From NCBI RefSeq assembly GCF_029675105.1, contig NZ_JAQQFV010000005.1, positions 248,001 through 312,000 of the forward strand: a DNA stretch of 64,000 nt. The letters run 5' to 3'. This stretch comes from Nocardia anocheti (GTDB lineage: Bacteria; Actinomycetota; Actinomycetes; Mycobacteriales; Mycobacteriaceae). A model generated the notes under the pieces. That model was not told the origin of the DNA and did no database searches. It was given only the letters and a program-made list of their open reading frames with translations. The position numbers were made by a program, and so were the translations under genes. Below are positions 24,424-33,265 of the stretch, one piece after another. Position 1 is the stretch's first letter; the number at the start of each line of letters is the position of its first letter.

Positions 24424-25596
24424 GTGCGTGCGGTGCGGTGGATGGGCAAATTCGGCTGGCTGGTCGGGTTGCTGGTGGGGCTGTTCTTCGTGCTCTTGGG
24501 CACGGTCGGCTACTTCACCGGGATCGGCAACGGCGACGCCGTCGAGATCACCCTGGCTGTCGGCTTCTTCGTGTTCGGCACCGGTGTATCGCTCACCACC
24601 ATCTGGCAGCTCGCGCTCGGCGACCGCCGCAACAGGCGAACCTTCGCGCCCCATCCGAGCCGGTCCGTGCCCCCGCAGCCCGACCGTGCGCCGCAGCCGT
24701 ACACGCCGCCCGACCACGCGCAGCAGCCCTACCCGTCCACTTCGCAGCCCGAGATCGCGCAGCATCGGTACCCGTCCGCGTCGCCGCCCGATCCCGTGTG
24801 GCAGCCGTACCCGGCGACCTCGCAGCCCGATCTTGTGCCGCAGCCCTATCCGCCCGCGCCGCACGAGTATCCGCAGCGTCCGGAAGCGGCGTCATCCCGA
24901 CCGCAGGACGCGCCGGTCACTCCGGCTCGGCCCATTCCGCAGGCGCACTACGCCCCGCCTCCGGCACCGCTCGGCGCGGCGACCGTCGCGCAGACTCCGG
25001 ACTGGGTGCTGCGTACGCGCAGCGCCCAGCACTGGCTGCCCAGTGGCATCCCGTACGCGAGCGCGCCGACCGGAGCGCTCGGTGCCCCGGTCGATCTGGA
25101 TCGCGACAGCGCCGCCACCATTCCGGTGCGCATCCGTGAGGCGGTGCGCGAGACCATCGCGATCGAGGGGCCGATCGAGCGGGGGGTGCTGGTGGCGCGG
25201 GTCGCGCAGCGGTTCGGGGTGCGCGCGCCCTCGGACAAGCAGCAGATCCGGGTGCTCGGCGAGGTACCCGAGAGCCTGATGCGCGCCACCTCGCTGGGCG
25301 TGTTCGTCTGGCCCTCCGACCTGGACCCGGGCAGTTGGCGGGGCTTCCGGTTCACTCCGCCCACGGTGTCGCGACCGATCGAGACCATCTGCGCCGAGGA
25401 GATCGTCAACGCGATCACCCATGTGGCGCAACGGGATCGACACAGCTTCGACGACATCGTGTGGGCCACCCTCACCCAGTTCGGGCACGACCGCACCGGG
25501 GCGGCCGAGGACCGGATCGAGGCGTGCTTGAACCTGGCCGTGCGCCGCGGCCGTCTGGCGTGCGATGCCGACGGCCGCTATCGCGCGCTGGTTTAG
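24424..25596 (+). CDS. Membrane-anchored DUF3320-domain protein
   Basis: About 390 residues from GTG 24424 (GGAAG 4 bases upstream; ATG 24442 is an alternative). Two N-terminal membrane helices (GWLVGLLVGLFFVLLGTVGY and ITLAVGFFVFGTGVSL) are followed by a roughly 130-residue Pro/Gln/Tyr-rich linker with repeated QPYP-type units. The C-terminal half resembles DUF3320: IEGPIERGVLVARVAQRFG, FVWPSDLDPGSWRGFR, then AEEIVNAI and a winged-helix-like end. DUF3320 usually sits at the C-terminus of large helicases; here it is alone on a membrane anchor. Function unknown. Confidence 0.6.
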   Translation: MRAVRWMGKFGWLVGLLVGLFFVLLGTVGYFTGIGNGDAVEITLAVGFFVFGTGVSLTTIWQLALGDRRNRRTFAPHPSRSVPPQPDRAPQPYTPPDHAQQPYPSTSQPEIAQHRYPSASPPDPVWQPYPATSQPDLVPQPYPPAPHEYPQRPEAASSRPQDAPVTPARPIPQAHYAPPPAPLGAATVAQTPDWVLRTRSAQHWLPSGIPYASAPTGALGAPVDLDRDSAATIPVRIREAVRETIAIEGPIERGVLVARVAQRFGVRAPSDKQQIRVLGEVPESLMRATSLGVFVWPSDLDPGSWRGFRFTPPTVSRPIETICAEEIVNAITHVAQRDRHSFDDIVWATLTQFGHDRTGAAEDRIEACLNLAVRRGRLACDADGRYRALV

Positions 25597-25916
25597 GCGG
25601 GCAGGGCGGGGCGGGTGCGGGCGTGCACGACCTCGGGCGAGACGGTGACGATGTCGCACACGGCGAGCAGCCGCTCGGGCAGGTCGTGGTCGAAGTGGGC
25701 CAGGCCCGCGGTCACCACGGCGGCGGCCTCGGTGCTGGCGACCACCTCGAGCAGTTTGCCCAGGGGGTCGAGGGTGCGCTCGCTGAAGACCACGGTCTTG
25801 GTACAGCGGTAGCCCATGCGCTCGGCTAGCGAACGGATCTGCGTTTCGTCCCAGGATTGGGCGACACCCGAGATGTCGCGGCGCAGATAACCGATCGCCG
25901 GTGGCTTCATGGGCAT
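25593..25916 (-). CDS. Degenerate serine-recombinase-like protein
   Basis: 107 residues. The N-terminus AIGYLRRDISGVAQSWDETQ aligns by eye with the resolvase catalytic fold (YxRvS....s...Q), but the nucleophilic Ser position is Asp and the DNA-binding half is absent. The rest keeps the alternating beta/alpha pattern (AAVVTAGLAHFDHDLPERL, like the usual ldRl region). Probably a domesticated, non-catalytic relative. Its TAA overlaps the convergent DUF3320 stop by 4 bases. Start chosen at ATG 25916; ATG 25910 and 25943 are possible. Confidence 0.5.
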   Translation of the reverse strand: MPMKPPAIGYLRRDISGVAQSWDETQIRSLAERMGYRCTKTVVFSERTLDPLGKLLEVVASTEAAAVVTAGLAHFDHDLPERLLAVCDIVTVSPEVVHARTRPALPA

Positions 25917-26104
25917 GACGGTACCGGCGCGCGGTGTCCTCATCGTGAACGCGAGCGAACGCGAGTCGAATTCGCAATCTGACCAATGCTCATTTCTGAA
26001 TTTGATCCGGTGGGGTGCCCGCGCGTGATCTACTGCTGCCACCTCGGGCGGATCGACGCCTCGACGACGTGGTCGAGGGCGCCCGAAGCTATCTGGAGAC
26101 AACG

Positions 26105-26974
26105 ATGGTGAACACAACAGTGCAGCGTGCGGCCGGATCGCTGGCCGCCTTCGCGGTGGCGGCGGGTTTCGCGGTGGCCGTGATGCCGGGGACCGCCGCG
26201 GCCGCGCCCGGCTCGATCAGCTGGAGCGACGGCAACAGCAAATTCACCAGGACGGTGTCGAACACCAATCCCGTCGTCGGTGACACGGTGACGGTGACGA
26301 CCAAGTTCGAGCGCACCGGCATCCCGGTCGAGTACATCTACTCGATCAAGGACCTGCACCCGGCCTGTCTGACCCCGGTGCCGGGCTCGGCCAAGATGTC
26401 GGGCGACGCGGTGTCCATCGACACCTCGTCCTCGGACTGGATCCGCGCGGAGTTCGGGATCACCAAATACCCGGTGTACCCGAACATCTCGCCGAAGTCG
26501 CAGACCTTCGAGATCCAGTACACCGTGGGCGTGAACTGTGCCCGCGACACCCCGCTGCCGACCTCCATGCACTACGGCGGCTCGCTCGGTGACGGCACCT
26601 ACCAGGGCAAGGGCCCGGCCATCACGGTGTCCAGCGACGCGGTGTCGAGCACCTCGATCACCGACGTGACCGGCGCCCAGGTGGGCAAGGCGGTGACGCT
26701 GGAGGCCAGCGTGTCCCCGGCCGCGGCGGGCGGGACGGTGCAGTTCAAGGCGGGCGACAACGTCCTGGGTGACATCCCGGTCGGCGCCAACGGCAAGGCG
26801 TCGATCGTCTGGACCCCGGGCGCGCCCGGCGCGTACACGATCGGGGCGACCTTCTCCGGTCGCAGCGGCGTGGCCAGCTCCTCGACCACCAAGGTGGTCA
26901 CCGTGGCCGAGCTGCCGACCGATCCCGACCCGGGTGACGGCGGCGGCACCGGCACCGGTTCGTTCGGCTTCTAG
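26105..26974 (+). CDS. Secreted Ig-like domain protein
   Basis: 289 residues from ATG 26105 (GGAGACAACG upstream). Signal peptide of about 35 residues ending AAAAP. The N-terminal mature domain is beta-rich with two Cys (HPACLTPVPG and GVNCARDTPL) that could form a disulfide. Residues about 180-265 look like a bacterial Ig fold (VTGAQVGKAVTLEASVSPA, VQFKAGDNVLGDIPV). A short acidic Gly-rich tail ends SFGF. Probably a cell-surface or secreted protein; no enzymatic motif. Confidence 0.7.
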   Translation: MVNTTVQRAAGSLAAFAVAAGFAVAVMPGTAAAAPGSISWSDGNSKFTRTVSNTNPVVGDTVTVTTKFERTGIPVEYIYSIKDLHPACLTPVPGSAKMSGDAVSIDTSSSDWIRAEFGITKYPVYPNISPKSQTFEIQYTVGVNCARDTPLPTSMHYGGSLGDGTYQGKGPAITVSSDAVSSTSITDVTGAQVGKAVTLEASVSPAAAGGTVQFKAGDNVLGDIPVGANGKASIVWTPGAPGAYTIGATFSGRSGVASSSTTKVVTVAELPTDPDPGDGGGTGTGSFGF

Positions 26975-27001
26975 GCCGACGCCCCGGCACGGAACCGGTT
27001 G

Positions 27002-27952
27002 CTACCAGGTCTCGTTGGAGATCAGCGCGGTGAGCAGTTGGCGGATCGCGGCGACGCGACGTTCCGTGCCGGGGAGGCGGTCCAGGGCGCACTCGGGGTC
27101 CGCGGGTGGGCCCAGGTGGGTGCAGCCGCGGGGGCAGTCCTCGATGGCGTCGGCCAGGTCGGTGAACGAGGCGATCACGTCGTCGGGGGTGATGTGGGCC
27201 AGGCCGAACGAGCGCACGCCGGGGGTGTCGATCACCCAGCCGCCCTCGGGCAGCGGCAGCGCCACCGACTGGGTGGAGGTGTGCTTGCCCTTGCCCACTC
27301 CCGAGACCTCGCCCACGGCCCGATAGGCATCGGGGACAAGACGATTCACCATCGTCGACTTGCCGACACCGGAGTGCCCGATGAGCGCGGAGAGTCGGTC
27401 CTCGAGGATCTCGCGGACCGGCTCGATCGGGTCGTCGATCCCGGCGTAGATGATCTTCAGATCCAGACCTTCGAAGGCCGCGGCGAACGCGGACTCCGCC
27501 ACCAGATCACGCTTGGTGAGCACCAGGATCGGTTCCAGCCCACCGGCGTACGCGGCGACCATCGCCCGCTCCACGAAACCGGTGCGCGGCGGGGGATCGG
27601 CGAGGGCGACCACGATGAACAGCTGTTCGGCGTTGGCGACGACGATGCGTTCGAACGGGTCGGTGTCGTCGGCGGTGCGGCGCAGCACGGTGCTCCGGTC
27701 GGCCACGCGCACGATCCGGGCCAGAGTGTCGGGCTTGCCGGTCAGGTCGCCCACCACGTCGACCTGATCGCCGACCACGATCGGGGTGCGGCCCAGTTCC
27801 CTGGCGCGCATGGCGACGATACGGCGCTCGGCGTCACCGTCGAGCACACAGCCCCAGCGGCCGCGATCCACCGAGACCACCATGGCGGCCTCGGCGTCGC
27901 TGTGCTGCGGGCGGGTCTTGGTGCGGGGGCGCGAGGCTTTGCCCGGACGCAC
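27002..27952 (-). CDS. rsgA: Ribosome small-subunit-dependent GTPase RsgA
   Basis: Circularly permuted GTPase for 30S maturation. Order of motifs is TKRD (G4), then SALIGHSGVGKST (G1), KHTST (G2) and DTPGVRSFG (G3). An N-terminal OB fold and a C-terminal Zn site (CPRGCTH and a later Cys) complete it. The first ordinary start is GTG 27952, used here, but it has no ribosome site. The conserved-looking residues YDESDVRVRPG lie upstream in frame, with only a CTG at 28003 (overlapping the aroA TGA, GGGAG 7 bases before it) as a possible start. The true protein is therefore probably 17 residues longer. Downstream of and coupled to aroA, as in mycobacteria. Confidence 0.9.
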   Translation of the reverse strand: MRPGKASRPRTKTRPQHSDAEAAMVVSVDRGRWGCVLDGDAERRIVAMRARELGRTPIVVGDQVDVVGDLTGKPDTLARIVRVADRSTVLRRTADDTDPFERIVVANAEQLFIVVALADPPPRTGFVERAMVAAYAGGLEPILVLTKRDLVAESAFAAAFEGLDLKIIYAGIDDPIEPVREILEDRLSALIGHSGVGKSTMVNRLVPDAYRAVGEVSGVGKGKHTSTQSVALPLPEGGWVIDTPGVRSFGLAHITPDDVIASFTDLADAIEDCPRGCTHLGPPADPECALDRLPGTERRVAAIRQLLTALISNETW

Positions 27953-27999
27953 CCGGACGTCGGATTCGTCGTAGCTGGCTGCGCTGCGGCCGCGGCGGC

Positions 28000-29292
28000 T
28001 CAGCGCACCGCTCCCTCACCCGATAACGCGGAGGACAGCATCTGCTCCCACAGCGCCACGAAGGTCGGCAGGGTCTTGGCGGTGGTGCCGATGTCCTCGA
28101 TCTCCACACCCGGCACGCGCAGGCCCAGAATCGCGCCCGCGGTGGCCATCCGGTGGTCGGCGTAGGAGTGCCACCGGCCGCCGTGCAGGGGCGCGGGGAC
28201 GATCTCGAGCCCGTCCTCGGTCTCGGTGACATCGCCGCCGAGCTTGTTGATCTCGGTGGACAGCGCGGCCAGCCGGTCGGTCTCGTGCCCGCGCAGGTGC
28301 GCGATGCCGCGCAGGTAGGACGGCGAATCGGCCAGCGCCGCCAGCGCGGCGACGGTGGGGGTGAGCTCGCCGACGTCGTGCAGGTCGATGTCGATGCCCG
28401 CCAGGCGTTCCGGGCCGCGCACGGTGAGCACATTGTCGAACACGCGCGCCTCGGCACCCATCCGGACCAGGATCTCGCGGATCACGTCACCGGGCTGGGT
28501 GGTGCCGCGCGGCCACATCGGCACGCTCACCTCACCGCCGGTCACCGCGGCCGCGGCCAGGAACGGGGTGGCGTTGGACAGGTCGGGCTCGATCTCCCAG
28601 TCCACCGCGCGGATCGGGCCGGGCGAGACGCTCCAGGTCTGCGCGCTGCGCGAGTCGGCCGGGGTGGACACCGCCACGTCGGCGCGGCGCAGCATCTCCA
28701 CCGTCATCTCGATGTGCGGCATCGAGGGCAGCTGCTTGCCGTCGTGGTGCACGGTGATGCCCTGCTCGAAGCGCGCGGCCGAGAGCAGCAGGCCGGAGAC
28801 GAACTGCGAGGAACCCGAGGCGTCGATGGTGACGGTGCCGCCGCGCAGGCTGCCGGTGCCGTGCACGACGAACGGCAGGGCGTCGCCGTCGACGTCGAGG
28901 CCGAGGGCGCGCAGGGCGTCGAGGATGGTGGACAGCGGGCGGTGGCGGGCCTGTTCGTCACCGAAGAAGGCGACGTCGCCGGTGGCCAGGGCCGCGGCGG
29001 GCGGCAGGAACCGCATGATGGTGCCCGCCAGACCGCAGTCCACGGCCGCGCTGCGCAGCGGCGCGGGGGTGACCTCGAGGGTCTCCGCGTCACCGGTGAT
29101 GCCGGTGCCCAGCGCGCGCAGGGCACCGATCATCAGGTCGGTGTCGCGGCTGCGCAGCGCGCCGGTGAGGGTGGAGGGCCCGTCGGCGAGCGCGGCCAGG
29201 ATGAGCGCGCGGTTGGTGATGGATTTCGAACCGGGCAGGGTCACGGTCGCGTGGACGGGGACCTCGATATGGGGCGCTGGCCAGAAACTCAC
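28000..29292 (-). CDS. aroA: 3-phosphoshikimate 1-carboxyvinyltransferase (EPSP synthase)
   Basis: 430 residues. It transfers enolpyruvyl from PEP to shikimate-3-phosphate in aromatic amino acid synthesis. Landmarks are [17 protein letters not shown] at the N-terminus, [24 protein letters not shown] and C-terminal [20 protein letters not shown] 29292 gives an N-terminus [12 protein letters not shown] matching the mycobacterial length, with GAGAGGA 7 bases upstream; ATG 29310 is the alternative. The aroA-rsgA pair is a conserved actinobacterial order. Confidence 0.93.
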   Translation of the reverse strand: MSFWPAPHIEVPVHATVTLPGSKSITNRALILAALADGPSTLTGALRSRDTDLMIGALRALGTGITGDAETLEVTPAPLRSAAVDCGLAGTIMRFLPPAAALATGDVAFFGDEQARHRPLSTILDALRALGLDVDGDALPFVVHGTGSLRGGTVTIDASGSSQFVSGLLLSAARFEQGITVHHDGKQLPSMPHIEMTVEMLRRADVAVSTPADSRSAQTWSVSPGPIRAVDWEIEPDLSNATPFLAAAAVTGGEVSVPMWPRGTTQPGDVIREILVRMGAEARVFDNVLTVRGPERLAGIDIDLHDVGELTPTVAALAALADSPSYLRGIAHLRGHETDRLAALSTEINKLGGDVTETEDGLEIVPAPLHGGRWHSYADHRMATAGAILGLRVPGVEIEDIGTTAKTLPTFVALWEQMLSSALSGEGAVR

Positions 29293-29403
29293 CCGCCCAT
29301 CCTCTCTCATGTGCGGTCCGGATACACCAGTGGCGGGCAAATCGGCGTGGTCGGGTGCTGTGCGTCACCCGGAGTTGTCGGTGTCCGGTGCCAAGATGGG
29401 GAT

Positions 29404-30183
29404 ATGTGTGGACGATATGCGACGACCACCAATCCGGCCCGGCTCGCCGCGGACCTCGACGCCGTCGACGAGACCGGCCTCGACTCCGCGCAGCCCGACG
29501 CGGGCGTCAGCTACAACGTCGCCCCGACCAGCCAGGTGCTCACCGTGGTCGAGCGCCACGAGCACGGGGAGCCCGACGACGATCCCCGCTTACGTCTCCG
29601 GCGGATGCGCTGGGGCCTGATCCCGTCGTGGACCAAGGCCGCGGAACCGGGCGTGCCCGCCAAGGGCAGGCCGTTGTTCAACGCCAGGGCCGACAAGGCC
29701 ACCACCTCGCCCTCGTTCCGCGACGCCGCCAAGCACAAGCGCTGCCTGGTGCCGATGGACGGCTGGTACGAGTGGCTGGTGGAATCCGCGCCCGCCGAGA
29801 AGGGCAAAGCGGTCAAGCGCCCCTTCTACATGTCGCACGCCGACGGCTCGCCGCTCTACATGGCGGGACTGTGGTCGGTGTGGCGCGACCGCGACCAGCC
29901 CGACGCCGATCCACTGCTGTCGTGCACGATCCTGACCACCGACGCCGTGGGCGAGCTGGCCGAGATCCACGACCGCATGCCGCTGCCCATGCCGCGCGAA
30001 CACTGGGACGCCTGGCTCGACCCCGATCACCCGGCCCCGGCCGAACTGCTGCTGCCGCCGTCGGCGGCCGAGGTCGCGACCATCACGGCGCGCCCGGTCT
30101 CCACGCTGGTCAACAATGTCCGCAACAACGGGCCCGAACTGTTGGCACCGGAGTCCGGCGACGGGGGCCGCCTCGCCCGATGA
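29404..30183 (+). CDS. yedK: SOS response-associated peptidase/HMCES (YedK)
   Basis: 259 residues. SRAP family: Cys2 after removal of the initiator Met (MCGRY) forms a thiazolidine with abasic sites in single-stranded DNA. Other active-site segments are YNVAPT, WGLIPSW, NARAD, GWYEW (Glu) and IHDRMP (His). Divergent from aroA, as in mycobacteria. Its TGA overlaps the ATG of the downstream transporter gene. Confidence 0.92.
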   Translation: MCGRYATTTNPARLAADLDAVDETGLDSAQPDAGVSYNVAPTSQVLTVVERHEHGEPDDDPRLRLRRMRWGLIPSWTKAAEPGVPAKGRPLFNARADKATTSPSFRDAAKHKRCLVPMDGWYEWLVESAPAEKGKAVKRPFYMSHADGSPLYMAGLWSVWRDRDQPDADPLLSCTILTTDAVGELAEIHDRMPLPMPREHWDAWLDPDHPAPAELLLPPSAAEVATITARPVSTLVNNVRNNGPELLAPESGDGGRLAR

Positions 30184-31436
30184 GCCCGCTCACCGCGCGC
30201 CGATTCGCGATCGATCTGGAACCGCTGCGGACCAGTCCCGCGTTCCGCACCCTGTTCGTGGCCCGCACGATCTCGGTGTTCGGCATCGGATTCCTGGTGG
30301 TGGCGTTGCCGATCCAGGTGTATCAGCTCACCGGGTCCACCGCGACCGTCGCGGCGGTGGCGACCGTCATCGGGGTCTCGGCCTTTCTCGGCACCCTCGT
30401 CGGCGGGACCGCCGCCGATCACTTCGACCGGCGCACCGTGATCGTGGCCTCGCGCGCCGGGGCGACCCTGGGGTTCGCCGCGCTCGCGGTGAACGCGATG
30501 TTGCCCGAACCCCGGCTGTGGGTGATCCTGCTGTGCGCCGTCGTCGACGGGTTGACCGGCGGCATCTCCGAGACCGCGCTGGTCGCGGCGATGCCCGGAC
30601 TGATCCCGGCCGACAAACTGGCCGCGGGCGCGGCACTCATGGCCCTGACCGCCGACCTCGGCTCGATGGCCGCGCCCGCGCTGGCCGGGGTGCTCATCGC
30701 CTGGCTCGATGTCGCCGCCAACTATTGGCTCGCGGCCGCCGCGAGCCTGGTCACGACGGTGCTCATCGCCCGGCTCGGGCGGATGATCGCCGAGCGCGGG
30801 CACGACGAGTCACCGCTGCGGGCGATGCTGTCGGGCTTCCGGTTCGTGCTCGGGCACCGGATCGTCGGGGCCGTGCTGCTCACCGGGTGCGTCAGGATGC
30901 TGCTCTCGGGCTGGACGGTGCTGGTCCCGGCCTATGTGCACGAGGTGCTGCACGGGGGAGAGGCGACAGTGGGTCTGCTGTTCGCGGCCCCGGCGGTCGG
31001 CGCGGTACTGGGTTCGCTCACCTCGGGGTGGACCGGGTCCATCCGTCGGGGCGGTCAGGTGATCTTCGTGGCGACGTTCGTCTCGGCGGCGGGCATCCTC
31101 GGCGCGGGGCTGGCCGGGGCGACCGCGGTGGTGTTCGCTGGGCTGCTCGCGCACGGCGCGGGCCGGGTGGTCAGCGACATCACCCGCTTCGCGGTGGTGC
31201 AGAGCGAGACCCCCGACGCGTTCCGTGGCCGGGTCTCCGGTCTGTGGACCGCCCAGCTGACCATCGCGCTGTCACTGGGCGCGGTGCTGGCCGGGCTCAT
31301 CGCCGAGGCCGTGCCCACCCGCGCGGTCTTCCTGGTCTACGGCGCGGGCGGCTGCGCGCTGACGCTGCTGCTGTGGTGCCTGCTCGCCACGCTGCGCGGG
31401 CACCACAGCCACGCGGTGATCAGCGCGCCGCGGTGA
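30180..31436 (+). CDS. EntS-like MFS exporter, probable siderophore efflux
   Basis: 418 residues with about 12 membrane helices. The N-terminus FRTLFVARTISVFGIGFLVVALPIQVYQLTGST matches the EntS/MFS-3 type. ATG 30180 is coupled to the yedK-type gene (ATGA). The last 17 bases overlap the convergent siderophore-binding-protein gene, and an iron-siderophore import operon follows, so export of a siderophore is the likely job. No siderophore biosynthesis gene is in the window. Confidence 0.75.
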   Translation: MSPLTARRFAIDLEPLRTSPAFRTLFVARTISVFGIGFLVVALPIQVYQLTGSTATVAAVATVIGVSAFLGTLVGGTAADHFDRRTVIVASRAGATLGFAALAVNAMLPEPRLWVILLCAVVDGLTGGISETALVAAMPGLIPADKLAAGAALMALTADLGSMAAPALAGVLIAWLDVAANYWLAAAASLVTTVLIARLGRMIAERGHDESPLRAMLSGFRFVLGHRIVGAVLLTGCVRMLLSGWTVLVPAYVHEVLHGGEATVGLLFAAPAVGAVLGSLTSGWTGSIRRGGQVIFVATFVSAAGILGAGLAGATAVVFAGLLAHGAGRVVSDITRFAVVQSETPDAFRGRVSGLWTAQLTIALSLGAVLAGLIAEAVPTRAVFLVYGAGGCALTLLLWCLLATLRGHHSHAVISAPR

Positions 31437-32403
31437 TCGCCGACAGCTGCGGGGTGATCCGCTCCAGCGCCAAGGCCAGCGACTTCGGGGTGCCCGCCGA
31501 CAACGCCAGGATGGCCGGATCGTTCTCCGGCAGCATCAGCGCCCGTCCGTCGCGCACCACCGCCAGCGAGTTGATCAGGGTGTCGTTCTCCAGATCGGTG
31601 AACGGCAGGGTGATGGTGGTGAACAGCGCGGCCTGGGCGTCGAGATCGCCGACCCGCTCCACCGGCACCTGCGCGAAGAACCCGGAGCTCTGCAAGCGGG
31701 TGACCGCGGGATTGGGCACGAAGCCGAGCTCGGCGAAGAAGTCGAAGCGGGCGTCACCGGGCAGGTAGGCGCCGTAGGCGGTGCCGAACTTCGCCGCGTA
31801 GACGAAGGTCTTGCCCTCGAACTCCGGATGACCCGCCCGCACGGCCTGCTGCGCGGTGGTGGTCTCGAGCACGAGCTTGTCGGCCTCGGCGCGCTTGCCC
31901 AGCGCGGCACCGATCAGCCGGGCCTGGGTCTGCCAGTTGACCGCGTAGTCGCCGGTGTCGTCGGGCGCGGTGACCACGGGGGCGATCTTGCTCAGGTTCG
32001 TGGTGATGTCGTCGTCGGCCTTGGCCCGCACGTTCAGGATGAGATCGGGTTTCAGTTCCTCGATCTGCTGCATGTTGAACTCACCGGCGCTCTGCGAGGA
32101 CAGCAGTTCCGGGCTGGCGGTTCCCATGGCCGCCACGTCCCACTCGCCGACGCCCTTGGTATCGGCGCCGAAGTTCATCCAGTCGTAGATCGCGACCGGC
32201 GGCACCCCCAGCTCCGCGGCGACCGCGCCGTCGGACCAGCCCAGCGCGACCACCCGCGGCTGCGCGGGCAGCGAGAAGCCCGGGGTACCGTCCGGGTCGT
32301 TGAACACCTCGTGGGTGTCGTTGTCGGATTTCACGCACGCGGTCGAGGTCAGGATCATGCTCGCCAGTACCGCGACGATCACGCTGATACGCCGTTTCGA
32401 CAT
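31420..32403 (-). CDS. Iron-siderophore ABC transporter substrate-binding lipoprotein
   Basis: 327 residues from ATG 32403. Lipobox STAC near residue 23, then a FecB/TroA-type two-lobe fold: RVVALGWSDGAVAAELGVPPVAI, IEELKPDLIL and a C-terminal SLALALERI. It should deliver ferric siderophore to the FecCD permeases encoded upstream in the operon. It is the last gene of the operon; 3' end overlaps the convergent exporter gene by 17 bases. Confidence 0.87.
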   Translation of the reverse strand: MSKRRISVIVAVLASMILTSTACVKSDNDTHEVFNDPDGTPGFSLPAQPRVVALGWSDGAVAAELGVPPVAIYDWMNFGADTKGVGEWDVAAMGTASPELLSSQSAGEFNMQQIEELKPDLILNVRAKADDDITTNLSKIAPVVTAPDDTGDYAVNWQTQARLIGAALGKRAEADKLVLETTTAQQAVRAGHPEFEGKTFVYAAKFGTAYGAYLPGDARFDFFAELGFVPNPAVTRLQSSGFFAQVPVERVGDLDAQAALFTTITLPFTDLENDTLINSLAVVRDGRALMLPENDPAILALSAGTPKSLALALERITPQLSAITAAR

Positions 32404-32443
32404 GGATCTCCTTCTTCCCGGTTGAGTGCCCGGCCCGGACACG

Positions 32444-33265
32444 TCAGCTCTGCTCGACCCGGACCGCACCCTGGGCCAGGGGCACCACCAGCGGGGTTCC
32501 GGTCTGCGGATCGGCGATGACCTGCGAATACACGCCGAACACCTGGTCGACCAGGTCGGCGGTGATGATCTCGCCCGGCGGCCCGACGGCGAGGATCTCC
32601 CCGGCCCGCATGGCGATGATGTGGGAGGCGTAGCGCGCGGCCTGGTTGAGGTCGTGCAGCACGGCCACCAGGGTGGTGCCGCGGCGATTGAGTTCGGTGC
32701 ACAGTTCGAGCACCTCTATCTGGTGGCCGAGGTCCAGGTAGGTGGTGGGCTCGTCGAGCAGCAGGATCGGGGTCTGCTGGGCCAGCGCCATCGCGATCCA
32801 CACCCGCTGTCGCTGCCCGCCCGAGAGCGCTTCGACCCGACGCGTGGACAGCTCGGTCAGCCGGGTGACCTGCAAGGCGAAATCGACCGCGTGCTGATCG
32901 GCGTCGGTCCACTGCCGGAACATCGTCTGGTACGGGAACCGCCCGCGCGAGACCAGATCGATGATGGTGATCCCCTCCGGCGCGATGGACTGCTGCGGCA
33001 GCAGACCCACCTCCCTGGCGAACTCCTTGCCGCCGAACCCGGCGACCGCGCGTCCGTCGAGCAGCACCGTGCCGTGCTCGGGGCGCAGCAGCCGCGACAG
33101 GGTGCGCAGCAACGTCGACTTGCCGCAGGCATTGGGCCCGACGATGACGGTGAACGACCCGTCGGGCACCACCACATCCAGATCGGCGATGACGGTGCGG
33201 TCGCCGTAGCCCACCCGCAGTCCGCTGCCGGTGAGCCGCCCGTCGGTGGTCGTCGTGTCGGTCAC
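32444..33265 (-). CDS. Iron-siderophore ABC transporter ATPase (FecE-like)
   Basis: 273 residues. Walker A GPNACGKST, Q-loop LLPQQS, signature LSGGQRQR, Walker B ILLLDEPTTYLD and H-loop VLHDLNQA are all intact. GTG 33265 overlaps the upstream permease stop (GTGA). The Thr-Tyr-Leu-Asp D-loop and VSRGRFPYQ segment are typical of siderophore importers. Confidence 0.92.
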   Translation of the reverse strand: MTDTTTTDGRLTGSGLRVGYGDRTVIADLDVVVPDGSFTVIVGPNACGKSTLLRTLSRLLRPEHGTVLLDGRAVAGFGGKEFAREVGLLPQQSIAPEGITIIDLVSRGRFPYQTMFRQWTDADQHAVDFALQVTRLTELSTRRVEALSGGQRQRVWIAMALAQQTPILLLDEPTTYLDLGHQIEVLELCTELNRRGTTLVAVLHDLNQAARYASHIIAMRAGEILAVGPPGEIITADLVDQVFGVYSQVIADPQTGTPLVVPLAQGAVRVEQS

